From positions 434,001 to 498,000 of the forward strand of contig SDAL01000002.1 of assembly GCA_004153385.1 (NCBI GenBank): 64,000 nucleotides of DNA, read 5' to 3'. This DNA comes from Paracoccaceae bacterium (GTDB lineage: Bacteria > Pseudomonadota > Alphaproteobacteria > Rhodobacterales > Rhodobacteraceae). Made by a program: the position numbers and the translations under genes. Below the pieces are notes generated by a model. That model saw only the letters and a program-made list of their open reading frames with translations. It was not told where the DNA came from and ran no database searches. Positions 39,008 to 47,759 of the stretch are shown here, one piece after another; position 1 is the stretch's first letter, and every line of letters begins with the position of its first letter.

Positions 39008-40234
39008 ATGGCCGACGATCTGATCAACAGCTTTATGAATGTGCCGGATGAAAACGGACGGTTCGGTATTTTTGGCGGGCGGTTCGTTTCCGAAACGCTG
39101 ATGCCATTGATCCTTGAACTGGAGGCCGAATACGAGAAGGCTAAGACAGATCAGAGCTTCTGGGACCAGATGGATGATCTGTGGACCAACTATGTCGGAC
39201 GCCCGTCGCCTCTGTATTTCGCGCCACGTATGACCGAGGAGCTTGGCGGCGCCAAGATTTACCTGAAGCGTGACGAGCTGAACCATACAGGCGCACATAA
39301 GATCAACAATGTTCTGGGCCAGATCCTTCTTGCACGTCGCATGGGCAAGGACCGTATCATTGCCGAAACCGGTGCCGGCCAGCACGGCGTCGCAACTGCG
39401 ACCGTGTGCGCAAAGTTCGGTTTGAAATGCGTGGTTTATATGGGCGCGACCGATGTAGAGCGTCAGGCCCCCAACGTATTCCGTATGCGGCTGCTGGGTG
39501 CCGAGGTGGTGCCTGTCACATCTGGTCGGGGCACGCTGAAAGATGCAATGAACGATGCGCTGCGTGACTGGGTCACGAATGTACGCGATACGTTTTATTG
39601 TATCGGCACCGCCGCAGGCCCGCATCCCTATCCCGCGATGGTGCGCGATTTCCAATCGGTGATCGGCAAGGAGGTACGCTGGCAGCTGGCCGCGCAAGAG
39701 GGCGAGGGACGCCTGCCCGATACGCTGATCGCTGCAATTGGTGGTGGTTCGAACGCGATCGGTCTGTTCCATCCGTTTCTGGACGATAAGTCTGTGAACA
39801 TCATCGGGGTCGAGGCCGGTGGTCATGGCGTTGACGAAAAGATGGAGCATTGTGCCAGCCTGAATGGCGGTCGTCCGGGGGTTCTGCACGGCAACCGTAC
39901 CTATCTTTTGCAAGACGATGACGGCCAGATACTTGAGGGACATTCTATCTCGGCGGGTCTGGATTACCCCGGCATCGGGCCCGAACATTCGTGGCTGCAT
40001 GATATCGGTCGGGCGAAATATGTCTCCATCACCGATAAGGAGGCGCTGGAAGCGTTCCAGTTCTCGTGCCGTTGCGAGGGGATCATTCCCGCGCTGGAGC
40101 CAAGCCACGCCTTGGCCCATGTCATTAAAATCGCGCCGGATCTGCCGAAAGACCACATCATCGTTATGAATATGTGCGGGCGCGGCGACAAAGACATCTT
40201 CGCCGTGGCCAAACATCTTGGCGTCGACATGTAG
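39008..40234 (+). CDS. trpB: Tryptophan synthase beta subunit
   Basis: PLP enzyme that condenses indole with serine. The 408-residue protein starts with a family-typical N-terminus ([18 protein letters not shown]). The PLP lysine lies in HTGAHKINN at about residue 97, followed by [13 protein letters not shown] at about 118, the phosphate loop GGGSNAIG at about 245 and EHSWLHD further on. GGGAG precedes the ATG. No trpA follows; the alpha subunit must be elsewhere. Confidence 0.97.
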   Translation: MADDLINSFMNVPDENGRFGIFGGRFVSETLMPLILELEAEYEKAKTDQSFWDQMDDLWTNYVGRPSPLYFAPRMTEELGGAKIYLKRDELNHTGAHKINNVLGQILLARRMGKDRIIAETGAGQHGVATATVCAKFGLKCVVYMGATDVERQAPNVFRMRLLGAEVVPVTSGRGTLKDAMNDALRDWVTNVRDTFYCIGTAAGPHPYPAMVRDFQSVIGKEVRWQLAAQEGEGRLPDTLIAAIGGGSNAIGLFHPFLDDKSVNIIGVEAGGHGVDEKMEHCASLNGGRPGVLHGNRTYLLQDDDGQILEGHSISAGLDYPGIGPEHSWLHDIGRAKYVSITDKEALEAFQFSCRCEGIIPALEPSHALAHVIKIAPDLPKDHIIVMNMCGRGDKDIFAVAKHLGVDM

Positions 40235-40342
40235 ATGCAATGGTCAGGCATGCGCGGCGGTGGCCTGTTGCCTGCGCCGCGCGCGTCTGATTGCATCGCA
40301 AAACCTGTCATCGGTGGGGCCATAACGGCCATCAATGCGATC

Positions 40343-40852
40343 TCAGGCTTTGCGGTGCTTTTTCTTTTTCTTGGCCAGTTTCACGGGTGTCGTGGCAACC
40401 AGTTCAGCAAGTGACTGTGGGCTAAGCTGCGCCAGCGCGGTCATGAACGCATCGGCCTGTTCCACCACTTCGCGCAATTGCGGCAGTCGTGGATCGTGGC
40501 TTTCGTCAGCGCGCAGCCGCGCAAGCAGCGGTGTCAGGCTGCGGCGCTGGCGCTCAAGCAGCAGCGCATGGATCAAGACCCACGGATCGGGATGGGCAAT
40601 GAAATAGTCCTTGCGGCTGCCCGGTGTGCGGGCGGCTTGCACCAGTCCGACCTCGCGCAACTCCTTGAGCGCGGTCGAGACGTTGGAGCGCGAAATTCCC
40701 AAAGTTGCCACCAGATCATCGGCCGAGGGGTTTTGCGCCCCACGCCAGATTGCGCCCAGACACAGCGCGGCAGGGCGACTTAATCCGATCTGCTGGGCGA
40801 AATCGGACAGAATAAGGGACAGCGGTGCCGGATTGGGGCTGGAGGGGGGCAT
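40343..40852 (-). CDS. GbsR/MarR-like transcriptional regulator
   Basis: A 169-residue winged-helix protein: an N-terminal helix pair (LSLILSDFAQQIGLSRPAALCLG), a DNA-binding part (SADDLVATLGISRSNVSTALKELREVGLV, residues about 43-71) and a helical C-terminal dimer region, ending in a lysine-rich tail (KLAKKKKKHRKA). This is the pattern of the GbsR subgroup of MarR, which often acts on osmoprotectant or metabolic genes. It lies 48 bases behind the DgoK-like gene on the same strand. The start has no clear Shine-Dalgarno sequence; the DNA in front is AT-rich (40855-40875). Confidence 0.82.
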   Translation of the reverse strand: MPPSSPNPAPLSLILSDFAQQIGLSRPAALCLGAIWRGAQNPSADDLVATLGISRSNVSTALKELREVGLVQAARTPGSRKDYFIAHPDPWVLIHALLLERQRRSLTPLLARLRADESHDPRLPQLREVVEQADAFMTALAQLSPQSLAELVATTPVKLAKKKKKHRKA

Positions 40853-40900
40853 ATTTCAAAATTTCTAAATCAAGGTGAGAAGGAAGGTCTTTGCGATGGC

Positions 40901-41632
40901 TCAGCCAGCGGCGTGTTGCAAACCGGCCAGAAGTGCCGCGTCAGAAGCGCCTTCGGTGACGGCTGTGCCCTGTAATTGCAGCGCATGCGTGACAAACCGC
41001 GCAAGCGGACCGAACGCCAGAACCTGAAGGCCCAACCACCACGGGCGCGCCGCGGCCAGCTCTGCTCCGATCAGCGCGCCCAGACCTGCGCCGGATGTGG
41101 CGGTGGCCGTCAGTCGCATCAAACGCTCGGGGCGCGACAATGTTTCCGACAGAGCGTGGTCGAATTCGGCATCGATTTCGGGAAGGATCGCGCCGTAAAG
41201 CGCGTGAAAGAGTTTGCCGGTGCCGGTGCGGGTGATGGACACGACCTCTTGGGCGGAAATATGCGCCCAAAGCGTGGTGTCGCCCGTCAGGCAGATCGCA
41301 CCGTCAAAGCGGGGCTGGGCCTTTAGCACACCTGCAATGGTGGTGGCCTCGGTCGCAGTGGCATACTCGCCGGTGCTGGCTTGGGACAATCCGGGCAAAA
41401 GGTGCAGCCCTTGGGCTGCGGGCTGGGGGTCCATGGCGGTGCAGGGCAATGGCCTGCGCGCGCCGTCGGGGCCTGCCAGAACGGCACGGGAAATGCCCAA
41501 CCGGTCCATGCGGGTGCGCATCAGATCGTCAGGTGCGGCCCCCTGCAAGGCGATGTCCTCGCTTGCGTGTGTCCCGTTGTGCCACAGCCGAAGTTGGGCA
41601 TTATCAGCACTGCCTGCCAGCCAGTTTTCCAT
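40901..41632 (-). CDS. DgoK-like (2-keto-3-deoxygalactonokinase-related) protein
   Basis: A soluble protein of 243 residues resembling the 2-dehydro-3-deoxygalactonokinase family. The likeness lies in the block LHLLPGLSQ, an E-A-T-x-I-A-G segment (about residues 108-115), FDGAICLTGDTTLWAHI (about 123-139) and a C-terminal GALIGAEL segment. It is shorter than typical DgoK (about 290-330) and the N-terminal nucleotide-binding part looks degenerate, so kinase activity is uncertain. I start at the ATG at 41632 behind GGAGGG. No other galactonate genes are nearby; the GbsR-like regulator is the only partner. Confidence 0.6.
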   Translation of the reverse strand: MENWLAGSADNAQLRLWHNGTHASEDIALQGAAPDDLMRTRMDRLGISRAVLAGPDGARRPLPCTAMDPQPAAQGLHLLPGLSQASTGEYATATEATTIAGVLKAQPRFDGAICLTGDTTLWAHISAQEVVSITRTGTGKLFHALYGAILPEIDAEFDHALSETLSRPERLMRLTATATSGAGLGALIGAELAAARPWWLGLQVLAFGPLARFVTHALQLQGTAVTEGASDAALLAGLQHAAG

Positions 41633-41718
41633 GGTTCCCTCCGTTTCAGCCTTAAAACCATGGGCGGCGAAAGGGGGCAAGTGTTTCCGGCGGCGTGCGC
41701 CACCGGAAACTGCAAGGC

Positions 41719-42711
41719 TCAGGCTTTGTTCAGGCACTCCGTCAGAGTGTCTGCCAGATCTTGCATCAGCTCGGGATAAAGATCGGCCCCATAATCCAGC
41801 GACGATCCGGAGGGATCCAGCGCACCACCCAGATGTACAACCGTACCATCGACCAGAAGCTGAAGCTGCTTGGGATCGTGTTGGGCCTCGGGGAAGGCGC
41901 AGACCACATGGTTGTCTTGCATTGTATCGCGCAGTTCCTGCACATGCGCAGCCCCGGGCGTTGCCGCATCGCCAAGCGACAGGCTACCCGCGATCGTCAG
42001 GTCATAGCGCTGTGCCAGATATCCATAGGCCGCATGGAAAACCGCAAAAGGTTTATCGGCCACCGGTGCCAGCTCTTGCGCGATTTTTTGATCGAGCGCC
42101 TTGATGTTCTCAGCCGCATTGGCCGCATTCTGCTGATAGGTCTCGGCATTGTCCGGATCGGCACTCGCCAGACGGTCGGCTATTACGCCCACCCAGGTGA
42201 CAGCGTTCTCGGGATTGAGCCAGGCATGCGGGTCTGTTCCGGTGTGATGATGCTCTTCTTCTCCAGCGTCATGGTCATGGTCATGGTCATGGTCATGCCC
42301 GTGCTCATCATGCTCGTGCTCATCATGCTCGTGTTCGTGTGCATCATGTTCATGCTCATGTTCACCATCCGCATACGCGCGCAGCTTTGTGCCGGCGCTG
42401 TGCAGCAGGCTCAACTGTGCGCTCTCATCGGTATTGCGCAAGGCGCGCTCCAGCCACGGTGTCAACTCTGGCCCGATCCAGACGACCAGATCTGCCTCTT
42501 GCAGGCTGCGCGCCTTGCTGGGGCGCATCTGGTAATGGTGCAGATCGCCGCCCTGATCCAAGATCACGTCAGGCGTGCCCAGATCCCCCATCACTTGTGC
42601 AACAAGCGACTGTGTTACAGGCGTGCCGGTGATTACCTTGGGAACATCAGCCAGCGCGCTGAGCGGTGCAAGGCCGAGGACAATGGGCAAGGAAAGGGCG
42701 TGCAGGCGCAT
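41719..42711 (-). CDS. znuA: Zinc ABC transporter substrate-binding protein
   Basis: Periplasmic zinc-capture protein of the high-affinity ZnuABC importer, about 330 residues. A signal peptide (MRLHALSLPIVLGLAPLSA-LA) is followed by the cluster A-I fold, with ligand His in DLHHYQMRP, a second in DPHAWLNPEN and a third in VFHAAYGYLA. Between them lies a very His/Asp/Glu-rich loop (about residues 113-152, many HEHD and DHDH units) typical of ZnuA. I start at the ATG at 42711 behind GGAG. The gene is divergent from zur-znuC-znuB across a promoter with Zur-like boxes. Confidence 0.96.
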   Translation of the reverse strand: MRLHALSLPIVLGLAPLSALADVPKVITGTPVTQSLVAQVMGDLGTPDVILDQGGDLHHYQMRPSKARSLQEADLVVWIGPELTPWLERALRNTDESAQLSLLHSAGTKLRAYADGEHEHEHDAHEHEHDEHEHDEHGHDHDHDHDHDAGEEEHHHTGTDPHAWLNPENAVTWVGVIADRLASADPDNAETYQQNAANAAENIKALDQKIAQELAPVADKPFAVFHAAYGYLAQRYDLTIAGSLSLGDAATPGAAHVQELRDTMQDNHVVCAFPEAQHDPKQLQLLVDGTVVHLGGALDPSGSSLDYGADLYPELMQDLADTLTECLNKA

Positions 42712-42754
42712 ATGATCTCCAATCAAAGGTTGTTCTTAAGGGAGGCGTTGTTTA

Positions 42755-42769
42755 TGTAATATCATAACA
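42755..42769. promoter_or_regulatory. Candidate Zur box 1
   Basis: TGTAATATCATAACA is an AT-rich imperfect inverted repeat (TGT...ACA ends, 10 of 15 symmetric positions). It lies 44 bases upstream of znuA and resembles alphaproteobacterial Zur operators. Confidence 0.7.
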
Positions 42770-42781
42770 AGTCAAGTGGAA

Positions 42782-42796
42782 TGTGATATAGTAACA
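42782..42796. promoter_or_regulatory. Candidate Zur box 2
   Basis: TGTGATATAGTAACA repeats the pattern of the first box 27 bases away, about 2.5 helical turns. It ends at the annotated zur start codon, which would allow zinc-dependent autoregulation. Confidence 0.65.
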
Positions 42797-43359
42797 TGAC
42801 AAAGACACCTGATCATCGTGTGCCCTCGGGGCACGTTTCGCATTCAAATGCTGATCACGATGGCGCCCGCGCATTTGCCAAACACGATCATGCGCAATGC
42901 GAAGGCCATGCGATGTCGCAGGCCGAAACGCTGGTCGCGGTTCAGCGGCTGCGTTTAACACCTGTGCGACGCCGTGCACTCGAGATCCTGCTGGAGGCGC
43001 ATCGGGCCTTGGGGGCCTATGAGGTGCTTGAACGGCTGGCCGAAGAAGGTTTTGGCAAACAGCCGCCCGTCGCGTATCGGGCATTGGAATTTCTGGTCGA
43101 AAACGGGCTGGCGCATCGCATCAGGCGGTTGAATGCCTTTACTGCCTGCATGCACCCGGGAGAGGCGCATGTGCCTGCGTTCCTTATCTGTCGCGTCTGC
43201 GACAGCGTGGCCGAGGCGGCGGGCGCGCCCGTGCGCGCGGCGCTGGATGATGCGGCCATCGCACTTGGCTTTAGTGTGGAGCGCGCAAGCATCGAGGCCG
43301 TGGGGCTGTGCCCGCAGTGCCGCGCGCATACACAGGCAGGGGGCGTGGCACATGGCTGA
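42796..43359 (+). CDS. zur: Zinc uptake regulator (Fur family)
   Basis: Zinc-sensing repressor of znu genes. The 187-residue reading has a conserved HDHAQC segment (about 30-35), a winged helix (LRLTPVRRRALEILLEAHRALGAYEVLERL), then the metal and dimer domain with CRVC and CPQC, the structural zinc cysteines. The start is uncertain. The ATG at 42796 lacks a Shine-Dalgarno sequence and abuts a Zur box. The ATG at 42913 has GAAGG, but it would cut off HDHAQC, which looks conserved in relatives. znuC overlaps its end by eight bases. Confidence 0.92.
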   Translation: MTKTPDHRVPSGHVSHSNADHDGARAFAKHDHAQCEGHAMSQAETLVAVQRLRLTPVRRRALEILLEAHRALGAYEVLERLAEEGFGKQPPVAYRALEFLVENGLAHRIRRLNAFTACMHPGEAHVPAFLICRVCDSVAEAAGAPVRAALDDAAIALGFSVERASIEAVGLCPQCRAHTQAGGVAHG

Positions 43360-44113
43360 TCTGCTGCGGGCCGAGGATTTGGGCGTGGCCCATGGTGGGG
43401 CTTTCGTGCTGAAAAATGTCGGGTTTGCGCTGCGTCCGGGCGAAATCGTGACCGTGGTCGGGCCCAACGGCTCTGGCAAGTCCACGCTGATCCGCGCGTT
43501 GATCGGGCTGGAGCGTCTGGCCACAGGGCAGGTCTGGCGCAAGCCCGGGCTGCGTATCGGGTATGTTCCGCAAAAACTGCATATCGATGCCAGCCTGCCG
43601 ATGACCGTACGCCGCTTCTTGTCGCTGCCCAAACGAATGAGTGATGGCGCTGTGGCCGATGTTCTGGCGCGCACCGGCGTGCCCGGTTTGCAAGGGCATC
43701 CGCTTGCGGGGTTGTCTGGTGGCCAGTTGCAGCGCGTGTTGCTGGCGCGCGCGCTTCTGGCGCGGCCGGATGTGTTGATCTTGGACGAGGCGACGCAAGG
43801 CCTCGACCAGCCGGGTACGGCCGGATTTTATCGCCTGATCGAAGAGCTGCGCATAGAGGCGGGCTGTGCGGTGCTGATGGTGAGCCATGATCTGCATGTC
43901 GTGATGTCCGCATCCGATCGGGTGATCTGCCTGAACGGTCACGTGTGTTGCGAAGGCACGCCTGCGGTCGTGTCCGAGGCGCCGGAATATCGTGCGCTTT
44001 TTGGAGAGGGGACAGGCGGGGCGTTTGCGCTTTATCGTCACCATCATGATCATGCGCATGACGGATGTTCAGGCCATGATCATATCGCAGAGCACCAAAA
44101 GGATTTGGCTTGA
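43352..44113 (+). CDS. znuC: Zinc ABC transporter ATPase
   Basis: Cytoplasmic ATPase of the zinc importer, 253 residues. Walker A is GPNGSGKST at about residue 39, the signature LSGGQLQRVLLARALL lies at about 124-139, Walker B is VLILDEATQGLD at about 144-155, and an H-loop MVSHDLHV follows. The last 25 residues are rich in His and Asp (YRHHHDHAHDGCSGHDH), which may bind zinc. Its ATG overlaps the zur stop by eight bases and its stop is three bases before znuB. Confidence 0.95.
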   Translation: MADLLRAEDLGVAHGGAFVLKNVGFALRPGEIVTVVGPNGSGKSTLIRALIGLERLATGQVWRKPGLRIGYVPQKLHIDASLPMTVRRFLSLPKRMSDGAVADVLARTGVPGLQGHPLAGLSGGQLQRVLLARALLARPDVLILDEATQGLDQPGTAGFYRLIEELRIEAGCAVLMVSHDLHVVMSASDRVICLNGHVCCEGTPAVVSEAPEYRALFGEGTGGAFALYRHHHDHAHDGCSGHDHIAEHQKDLA

Positions 44114-44115
44114 TA

Positions 44116-44904
44116 ATGTTGCTGGATGATTTCTTGATCAGAGCCGCGCTGGCGGGGATTGGCCTGTGTCTGGCCACCGGGCCGCTGGGGGCATTTGTGG
44201 TGTGGCGCCGTATGGCATATTTCGGAGATGCCACATCGCATGCGGCAATTCTTGGTGTTGCGCTTAGTCTTGGCTTCGGATTTTCGGTGTATATCGGTAC
44301 TCTGGTTGTGGCAGGGGCCATGGCCATCACGGTGGCGCAACTTTCGGGGCGCGGACATGCGATGGACACAATGCTGGGGGTTCTGGCGCATACGGCCTTG
44401 GCTGCGGGGCTGGTTGCGGCCTCTTTCCTAAGCGGGTTGCGCGTGGATCTGAGTGCATGGCTTTTCGGCGATATTCTGGCCGTGTCCAAACTGGATCTGG
44501 GCGTCGTCTGGACGGGGTCGCTTGCGGTGATGATGTTGCTTGCGTGGCGCTGGCAGCCGCTGTTGACCGCGACCGTCAACGAAGAGCTGGCGCAATCGGC
44601 CGGTATCAATCCACGGCGCGAGCAGATGGTTTTGACAATCGCACTCGCGCTGACCGTGGCTGTGGCCATCAAGATCGTGGGGGCCTTGCTGATCGCTGCG
44701 CTGTTAATCGTGCCGGCAGCGGCTGCCCGCCATCTGGCGCGCAGCCCCGAGGCAATGGCGGCATGGGCCTGCGGAATCGGTATGACTTCCGTGCTGGCGG
44801 GGTTGTGGGCATCGTTGCAATGGGACACGCCAGCAGGCCCGTCAATCGTTGTGGCGGCGGCAGGCGTGTTCGTGGCAACGCTGGCGCTGCGCCGGCGGCA
44901 ATGA
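44116..44904 (+). CDS. znuB: Zinc ABC transporter permease
   Basis: Inner-membrane channel of the ZnuABC importer. The 262-residue protein has eight or so hydrophobic segments of the ABC-3 family: ATGPLGAFVVWRRMAYFGDATSHAAILGVAL near the start, then VNEELAQSAGINPRREQ as the coupling region (about 152-168), then KIVGALLIAALLIVPAAAARHLARS. It begins three bases after the znuC stop (TGATAATG), completing the zur-znuC-znuB operon. Confidence 0.94.
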   Translation: MLLDDFLIRAALAGIGLCLATGPLGAFVVWRRMAYFGDATSHAAILGVALSLGFGFSVYIGTLVVAGAMAITVAQLSGRGHAMDTMLGVLAHTALAAGLVAASFLSGLRVDLSAWLFGDILAVSKLDLGVVWTGSLAVMMLLAWRWQPLLTATVNEELAQSAGINPRREQMVLTIALALTVAVAIKIVGALLIAALLIVPAAAARHLARSPEAMAAWACGIGMTSVLAGLWASLQWDTPAGPSIVVAAAGVFVATLALRRRQ

Positions 44905-45241
44905 CCGGACACGAATCATCTGCGCTTAATGCGTAGCGTGCCTAAGTCAAATCGCGTTGAGGCACAAAACCGTGTGGAAATTGTCAAACTGGTTCTGGTT
45001 CCATCATTTTGCGAAAATAACCGGATTTTCAGGCCAATAGCAGGTAAATGCTGTGGCTTGTGGTGATAGGGTGCACGCGGGTTTCCGCCGGATCGCGAAA
45101 ATGCGTGCTAAAGTGCAACACATGTCACAGTCGCGCGCGCAGTATGTTTGATTCTCTCTTTGCAATCACATGTGGCTGTGCGAACGTCGCCTACGATGCA
45201 GCCATACACGGTCGCACTCTACGGTAATGACGGAGATTACT
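44905..45241. other. Intergenic region between znuB and a small membrane protein
   Basis: About 340 bases with no recognisable gene. The right half should hold the promoter of the small protein at 45242 and has a Shine-Dalgarno GGAG just in front of it. I see no clear terminator for the znu operon or strong operator pattern. Confidence 0.5.
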
Positions 45242-45439
45242 ATGAAAAAACTTGCTACTCTCGCACTCGTCGCCGGTCTTTCGGCATCGTCCGCATTTGC
45301 TGGTGGTTACACCGCGCCTGTCGTTGAGCCGGAGCCCGTTGCGGAGCCGGTCGTCGTCGAAGGCGGTTCCTCCTCGAACGCGGCGATCTTGATCCCGGTT
45401 CTGCTCCTGATCGGTGTTGCTGTTGCAGCAGCCGACTAA
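45242..45439 (+). CDS. Small exported/membrane protein (65 aa)
   Basis: A short protein with a clear signal peptide (MKKLATLALVAGLSASSAFA), a proline-glutamate-valine linker (VVEPEPVAEPVVVEGG) and a C-terminal hydrophobic helix (AAILIPVLLLIGVAVAAAD). Proteins of this type are frequent in roseobacters and lack a known function. It may stay anchored by the last helix. The start ATG at 45242 has GGAG in front, the frame is followed by a textbook terminator, and codon use suggests good expression. I do not recognise a named family. Confidence 0.75.
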   Translation: MKKLATLALVAGLSASSAFAGGYTAPVVEPEPVAEPVVVEGGSSSNAAILIPVLLLIGVAVAAAD

Positions 45440-45459
45440 TCAGGTCGATAACTAATCGG

Positions 45460-45492
45460 AAAAGCCGGGGAGCCAATGCTCTCCGGCTTTTT
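45460..45492 (+). terminator. Terminator after the small exported protein
   Basis: AAAAGCCGGGGAGC (45460-45473) pairs with GCTCTCCGGCTTTT, with one G-T pair and a four-base CAAT loop, and runs on into T residues ending at 45492. It has an A-rich side and could act in both directions. Confidence 0.9.
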
Positions 45493-45660
45493 CATTTTGC
45501 GCGACCCGTTTCAGGCTGCAAGGCCTGTCAATCCGGTCGTATGGACCGTCTTCACAAATCATTCACGATTGCCAGAGCCGTGCCCATCTGCGTAAGCTGA
45601 CGCTGCGGCGCAGCACGATGCGCCCTCGGTTTTGCAAATGGTTAAGGTAGAGGTGCCGGT

Positions 45661-46278
45661 TTGGGACAGGTGATTACCATCGCGCAGCAAAAAGGCGGGG
45701 CGGGTAAAACCACCGTCGCGGTCAATCTGGCGGTTGCTTTGGCGCGGGCAGGGCGGTCTGTGTCCTTGCTGGACACCGATCCGCAAGGCTCGCTCGGACG
45801 TTGGTTCATGACCCGTCGCGAAAAGATGGAAGATCCGTATCTGGAGTTCGGTACATCGTCGTCTTGGGGGGTGAGTTACGAATGCGAAAAGCTCAAACGC
45901 CAGTTCGATGTGGTGATCGTGGACACGCCCCCCAAAGTGGACAGCGATCTGCGCCCGGCTTTGCGGGAGGCCGATCAGATCATCGTTCCGGTCGCTGGCA
46001 GCCATGTTGACCTTTGGGCGACCGAAGGCGTGCTGGATCTGGCGCAACGGTGCAATAAATCGCCGCTGATCTTGCTGAACCGTGTCAAGAAGAACACGCG
46101 TTTAGGGGGCGAGGTTGCACAGGCCGCCGCCGAATTGAACGCCCGCGTTCTGGACACGACACTCGCCCACCGCGTGGTTTACGCCGAAACCCTGGGCCAA
46201 GGGCTTGGTGTGGTCGAGGCCCGCAAAGGCCCCGCACATGATGAAATTACCGCGTTAATCGCAGAACTGGGCCTGTAA
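45661..46278 (+). CDS. ParA/MinD-type ATPase, orphan
   Basis: A deviant-Walker ATPase of 205 residues: Walker A KGGAGKTT (about residues 11-18), a lysine in QQKGG for dimer sandwiching, LLDTDPQGSLGRWF (about 40-53) and IVDTPPK (about 88-94). Such proteins position chromosomes, plasmids or other cargo. No parB or parS is next to it, so this is not a standard segregation pair and the cargo is unknown. It begins with TTG six bases after AGAGG. It converges on the YdcF gene with only six bases between stops. Confidence 0.88.
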   Translation: MGQVITIAQQKGGAGKTTVAVNLAVALARAGRSVSLLDTDPQGSLGRWFMTRREKMEDPYLEFGTSSSWGVSYECEKLKRQFDVVIVDTPPKVDSDLRPALREADQIIVPVAGSHVDLWATEGVLDLAQRCNKSPLILLNRVKKNTRLGGEVAQAAAELNARVLDTTLAHRVVYAETLGQGLGVVEARKGPAHDEITALIAELGL

Positions 46279-46284
46279 CAGCGC

Positions 46285-46776
46285 TCAGGGCAGGCGGCGG
46301 CGCACCATCCAATGTGCGGTCTTCAGTAGGGCCAGCTTGTCACGTAGATAGGCGCGCGCCAGCCGCGCCCTGTGTTGGCCACGTGGATCGGGACAGTTGG
46401 CCTTTGCGCTTAATCCCAGATGACGCGCGATCATTACAGATCTGAAAGCATGATAGCGATCCGTTACAATCAACACGTGGTGGTGTTTCAGCTGCGGACA
46501 CAGGGTAATCGCCATTTCGATATTTGAAATAGTATCGGTGGAACGATCTTCGCACCAGATTGCCTCTGGCGGCACAGCTTGCGTTTCAAGGAGCCGCGCC
46601 ATAACGGTCGCCTCGCTTGGCGGATGGCGTCCGACGCCACCACAGCAGATGATCGCCGATACCGTCCCGTTATGCCACAATCGGGCTGCGTGGTTTACGC
46701 GGCGCGCAAGCGTGGGGGAGGCCTGTCCATCGGACCAGACCGCCGCGCCCAACACCACTGCAAAGGTTTTGCTCAT
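46285..46776 (-). CDS. YdcF/SanA-like protein (DUF218)
   Basis: A soluble protein of 163 residues of the DUF218 fold: AVVLGAAVWSDGQASPTLARRV at the start, ICCGGVGRHPPSEATVM (about 43-59), a DTISNIEMA block (about 80-88) and VLIVTDRYHAFRSVMIARHLG (about 100-120). The family includes YdcF and SanA, linked to envelope functions and able to bind SAM in one case. It lacks the membrane anchor of some members. It is followed on the same strand by none and preceded by the outer-membrane-like protein gene 59 bases upstream. Confidence 0.82.
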   Translation of the reverse strand: MSKTFAVVLGAAVWSDGQASPTLARRVNHAARLWHNGTVSAIICCGGVGRHPPSEATVMARLLETQAVPPEAIWCEDRSTDTISNIEMAITLCPQLKHHHVLIVTDRYHAFRSVMIARHLGLSAKANCPDPRGQHRARLARAYLRDKLALLKTAHWMVRRRLP

Positions 46777-46835
46777 GTCCTATGATCTAGCGCCACCTGT
46801 GTCCGGTGCAAGATATTGCCCAATGCCATAGGGCG

Positions 46836-47579
46836 TTAAAACTCGAACCAGCTGCCAAGCATCAGACGCGGGTCGCCTTCGTCTTTCAGTGGGAAAGTCG
46901 CCCCCAGCTCCAGATCCATCAGCCCCATATCGTGCACGACCGACGTCGCCAACCGGCTGGACAGATCGTCGTTGTCGGGTTTGTAAAACCGCAACTGATT
47001 GATCAGCATCGTCTGCTCTGTCGCATGTAGTCCGAAGGTCACATCGAGCTTCGAGAAATGCGTTACTGGAAAATGACGCGCATCCGGCAGGGTCATCGGA
47101 TCGATACCGGGGATCGAATAGGGATCGATAATCATTGATTCGTGCATGGTCAGATACCGCCCTTCGGCGGACATCCATCCGCCCCAAGGTAAAACCCCCG
47201 CCCCGAATCCGCGCCCCCAGTTAAGGCCGACCCCGTACATCGGATATCTGTGCGACCCGCTTTGTCGCGCGCCCAGCAGCGCGGTCAACGATACGCGATG
47301 CTGCCACTTTTCGGGCGTAAGCGGCACCTGCCATCCCAGCCAGAATTCCTCCGTATGGCGCAGATCACTGCCCAGTTCGACGGTGAGCGTGTTGCGCGCG
47401 CTTACCCCGTATTCGGCATAGATACTGGTCCAGTTACGCTCGCTGCTGGCGATTTCGGTCGAGGCCGAGACAAAGCTTTGTCCGGGCGCGCGCATCCAGG
47501 GCCCGGTCTGCGCGGAAGATGCCGTCACGAAAATCCACAGCAATCCCGCCGAACACAGCAGAAGAAGCGCACGAAACAT
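46836..47579 (-). CDS. Exported beta-barrel-like protein
   Basis: A protein of about 247 residues with a signal peptide (MFRALLLLCSAGLLWIFVTASSA-QTG) and an alternating pattern of aromatic and polar residues typical of an outer-membrane beta barrel (LTVELGSDLRHTEEFWLGWQVPL, and LELGATFPLKDEGDPRLMLGSWFEF at the end). It finishes with a C-terminal Phe, as porin-like proteins do. No named family is recognised. The ATG at 47579 has only a weak Shine-Dalgarno sequence; a TTG start 54 bases upstream would spoil the signal. The YdcF gene follows 59 bases later. Confidence 0.7.
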   Translation of the reverse strand: MFRALLLLCSAGLLWIFVTASSAQTGPWMRAPGQSFVSASTEIASSERNWTSIYAEYGVSARNTLTVELGSDLRHTEEFWLGWQVPLTPEKWQHRVSLTALLGARQSGSHRYPMYGVGLNWGRGFGAGVLPWGGWMSAEGRYLTMHESMIIDPYSIPGIDPMTLPDARHFPVTHFSKLDVTFGLHATEQTMLINQLRFYKPDNDDLSSRLATSVVHDMGLMDLELGATFPLKDEGDPRLMLGSWFEF

Positions 47580-47759
47580 AAAGGAGATATCCCATGTGAG
47601 CGTCCAGATCGGAACGCGATCCGTCAAAGACAAACCTTACAAGATCTTCTATTGTTAAAAAGTTAACGCATGACGGGTGCGTGGGAAAATGCGGCCCGTT
47701 CGCATCTTTTGACATCACGCCACGGAGCCGCGAACCTCCTTGGGTGTAAGGAGAGTATG

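Noticed and set aside
38972-40240. 422-codon minus-strand frame opposite trpB
   Set aside because: Shadow of trpB without ribosome-binding site or recognisable protein.
42270-42365. Hexamer-like CATGGT and CATGCT repeats
   Set aside because: They encode the His/Asp/Glu-rich metal loop of ZnuA, so they are explained by the protein and not a separate repeat element.
43017-44912. 631-codon minus-strand frame opposite zur-znuCB
   Set aside because: Low-complexity Ser/Ala/Arg composition; the znu genes on the other strand are clear.
45661-46278. Plasmid-type partition locus
   Set aside because: No parB, parS-like repeats or replication gene nearby; all neighbours are chromosomal.
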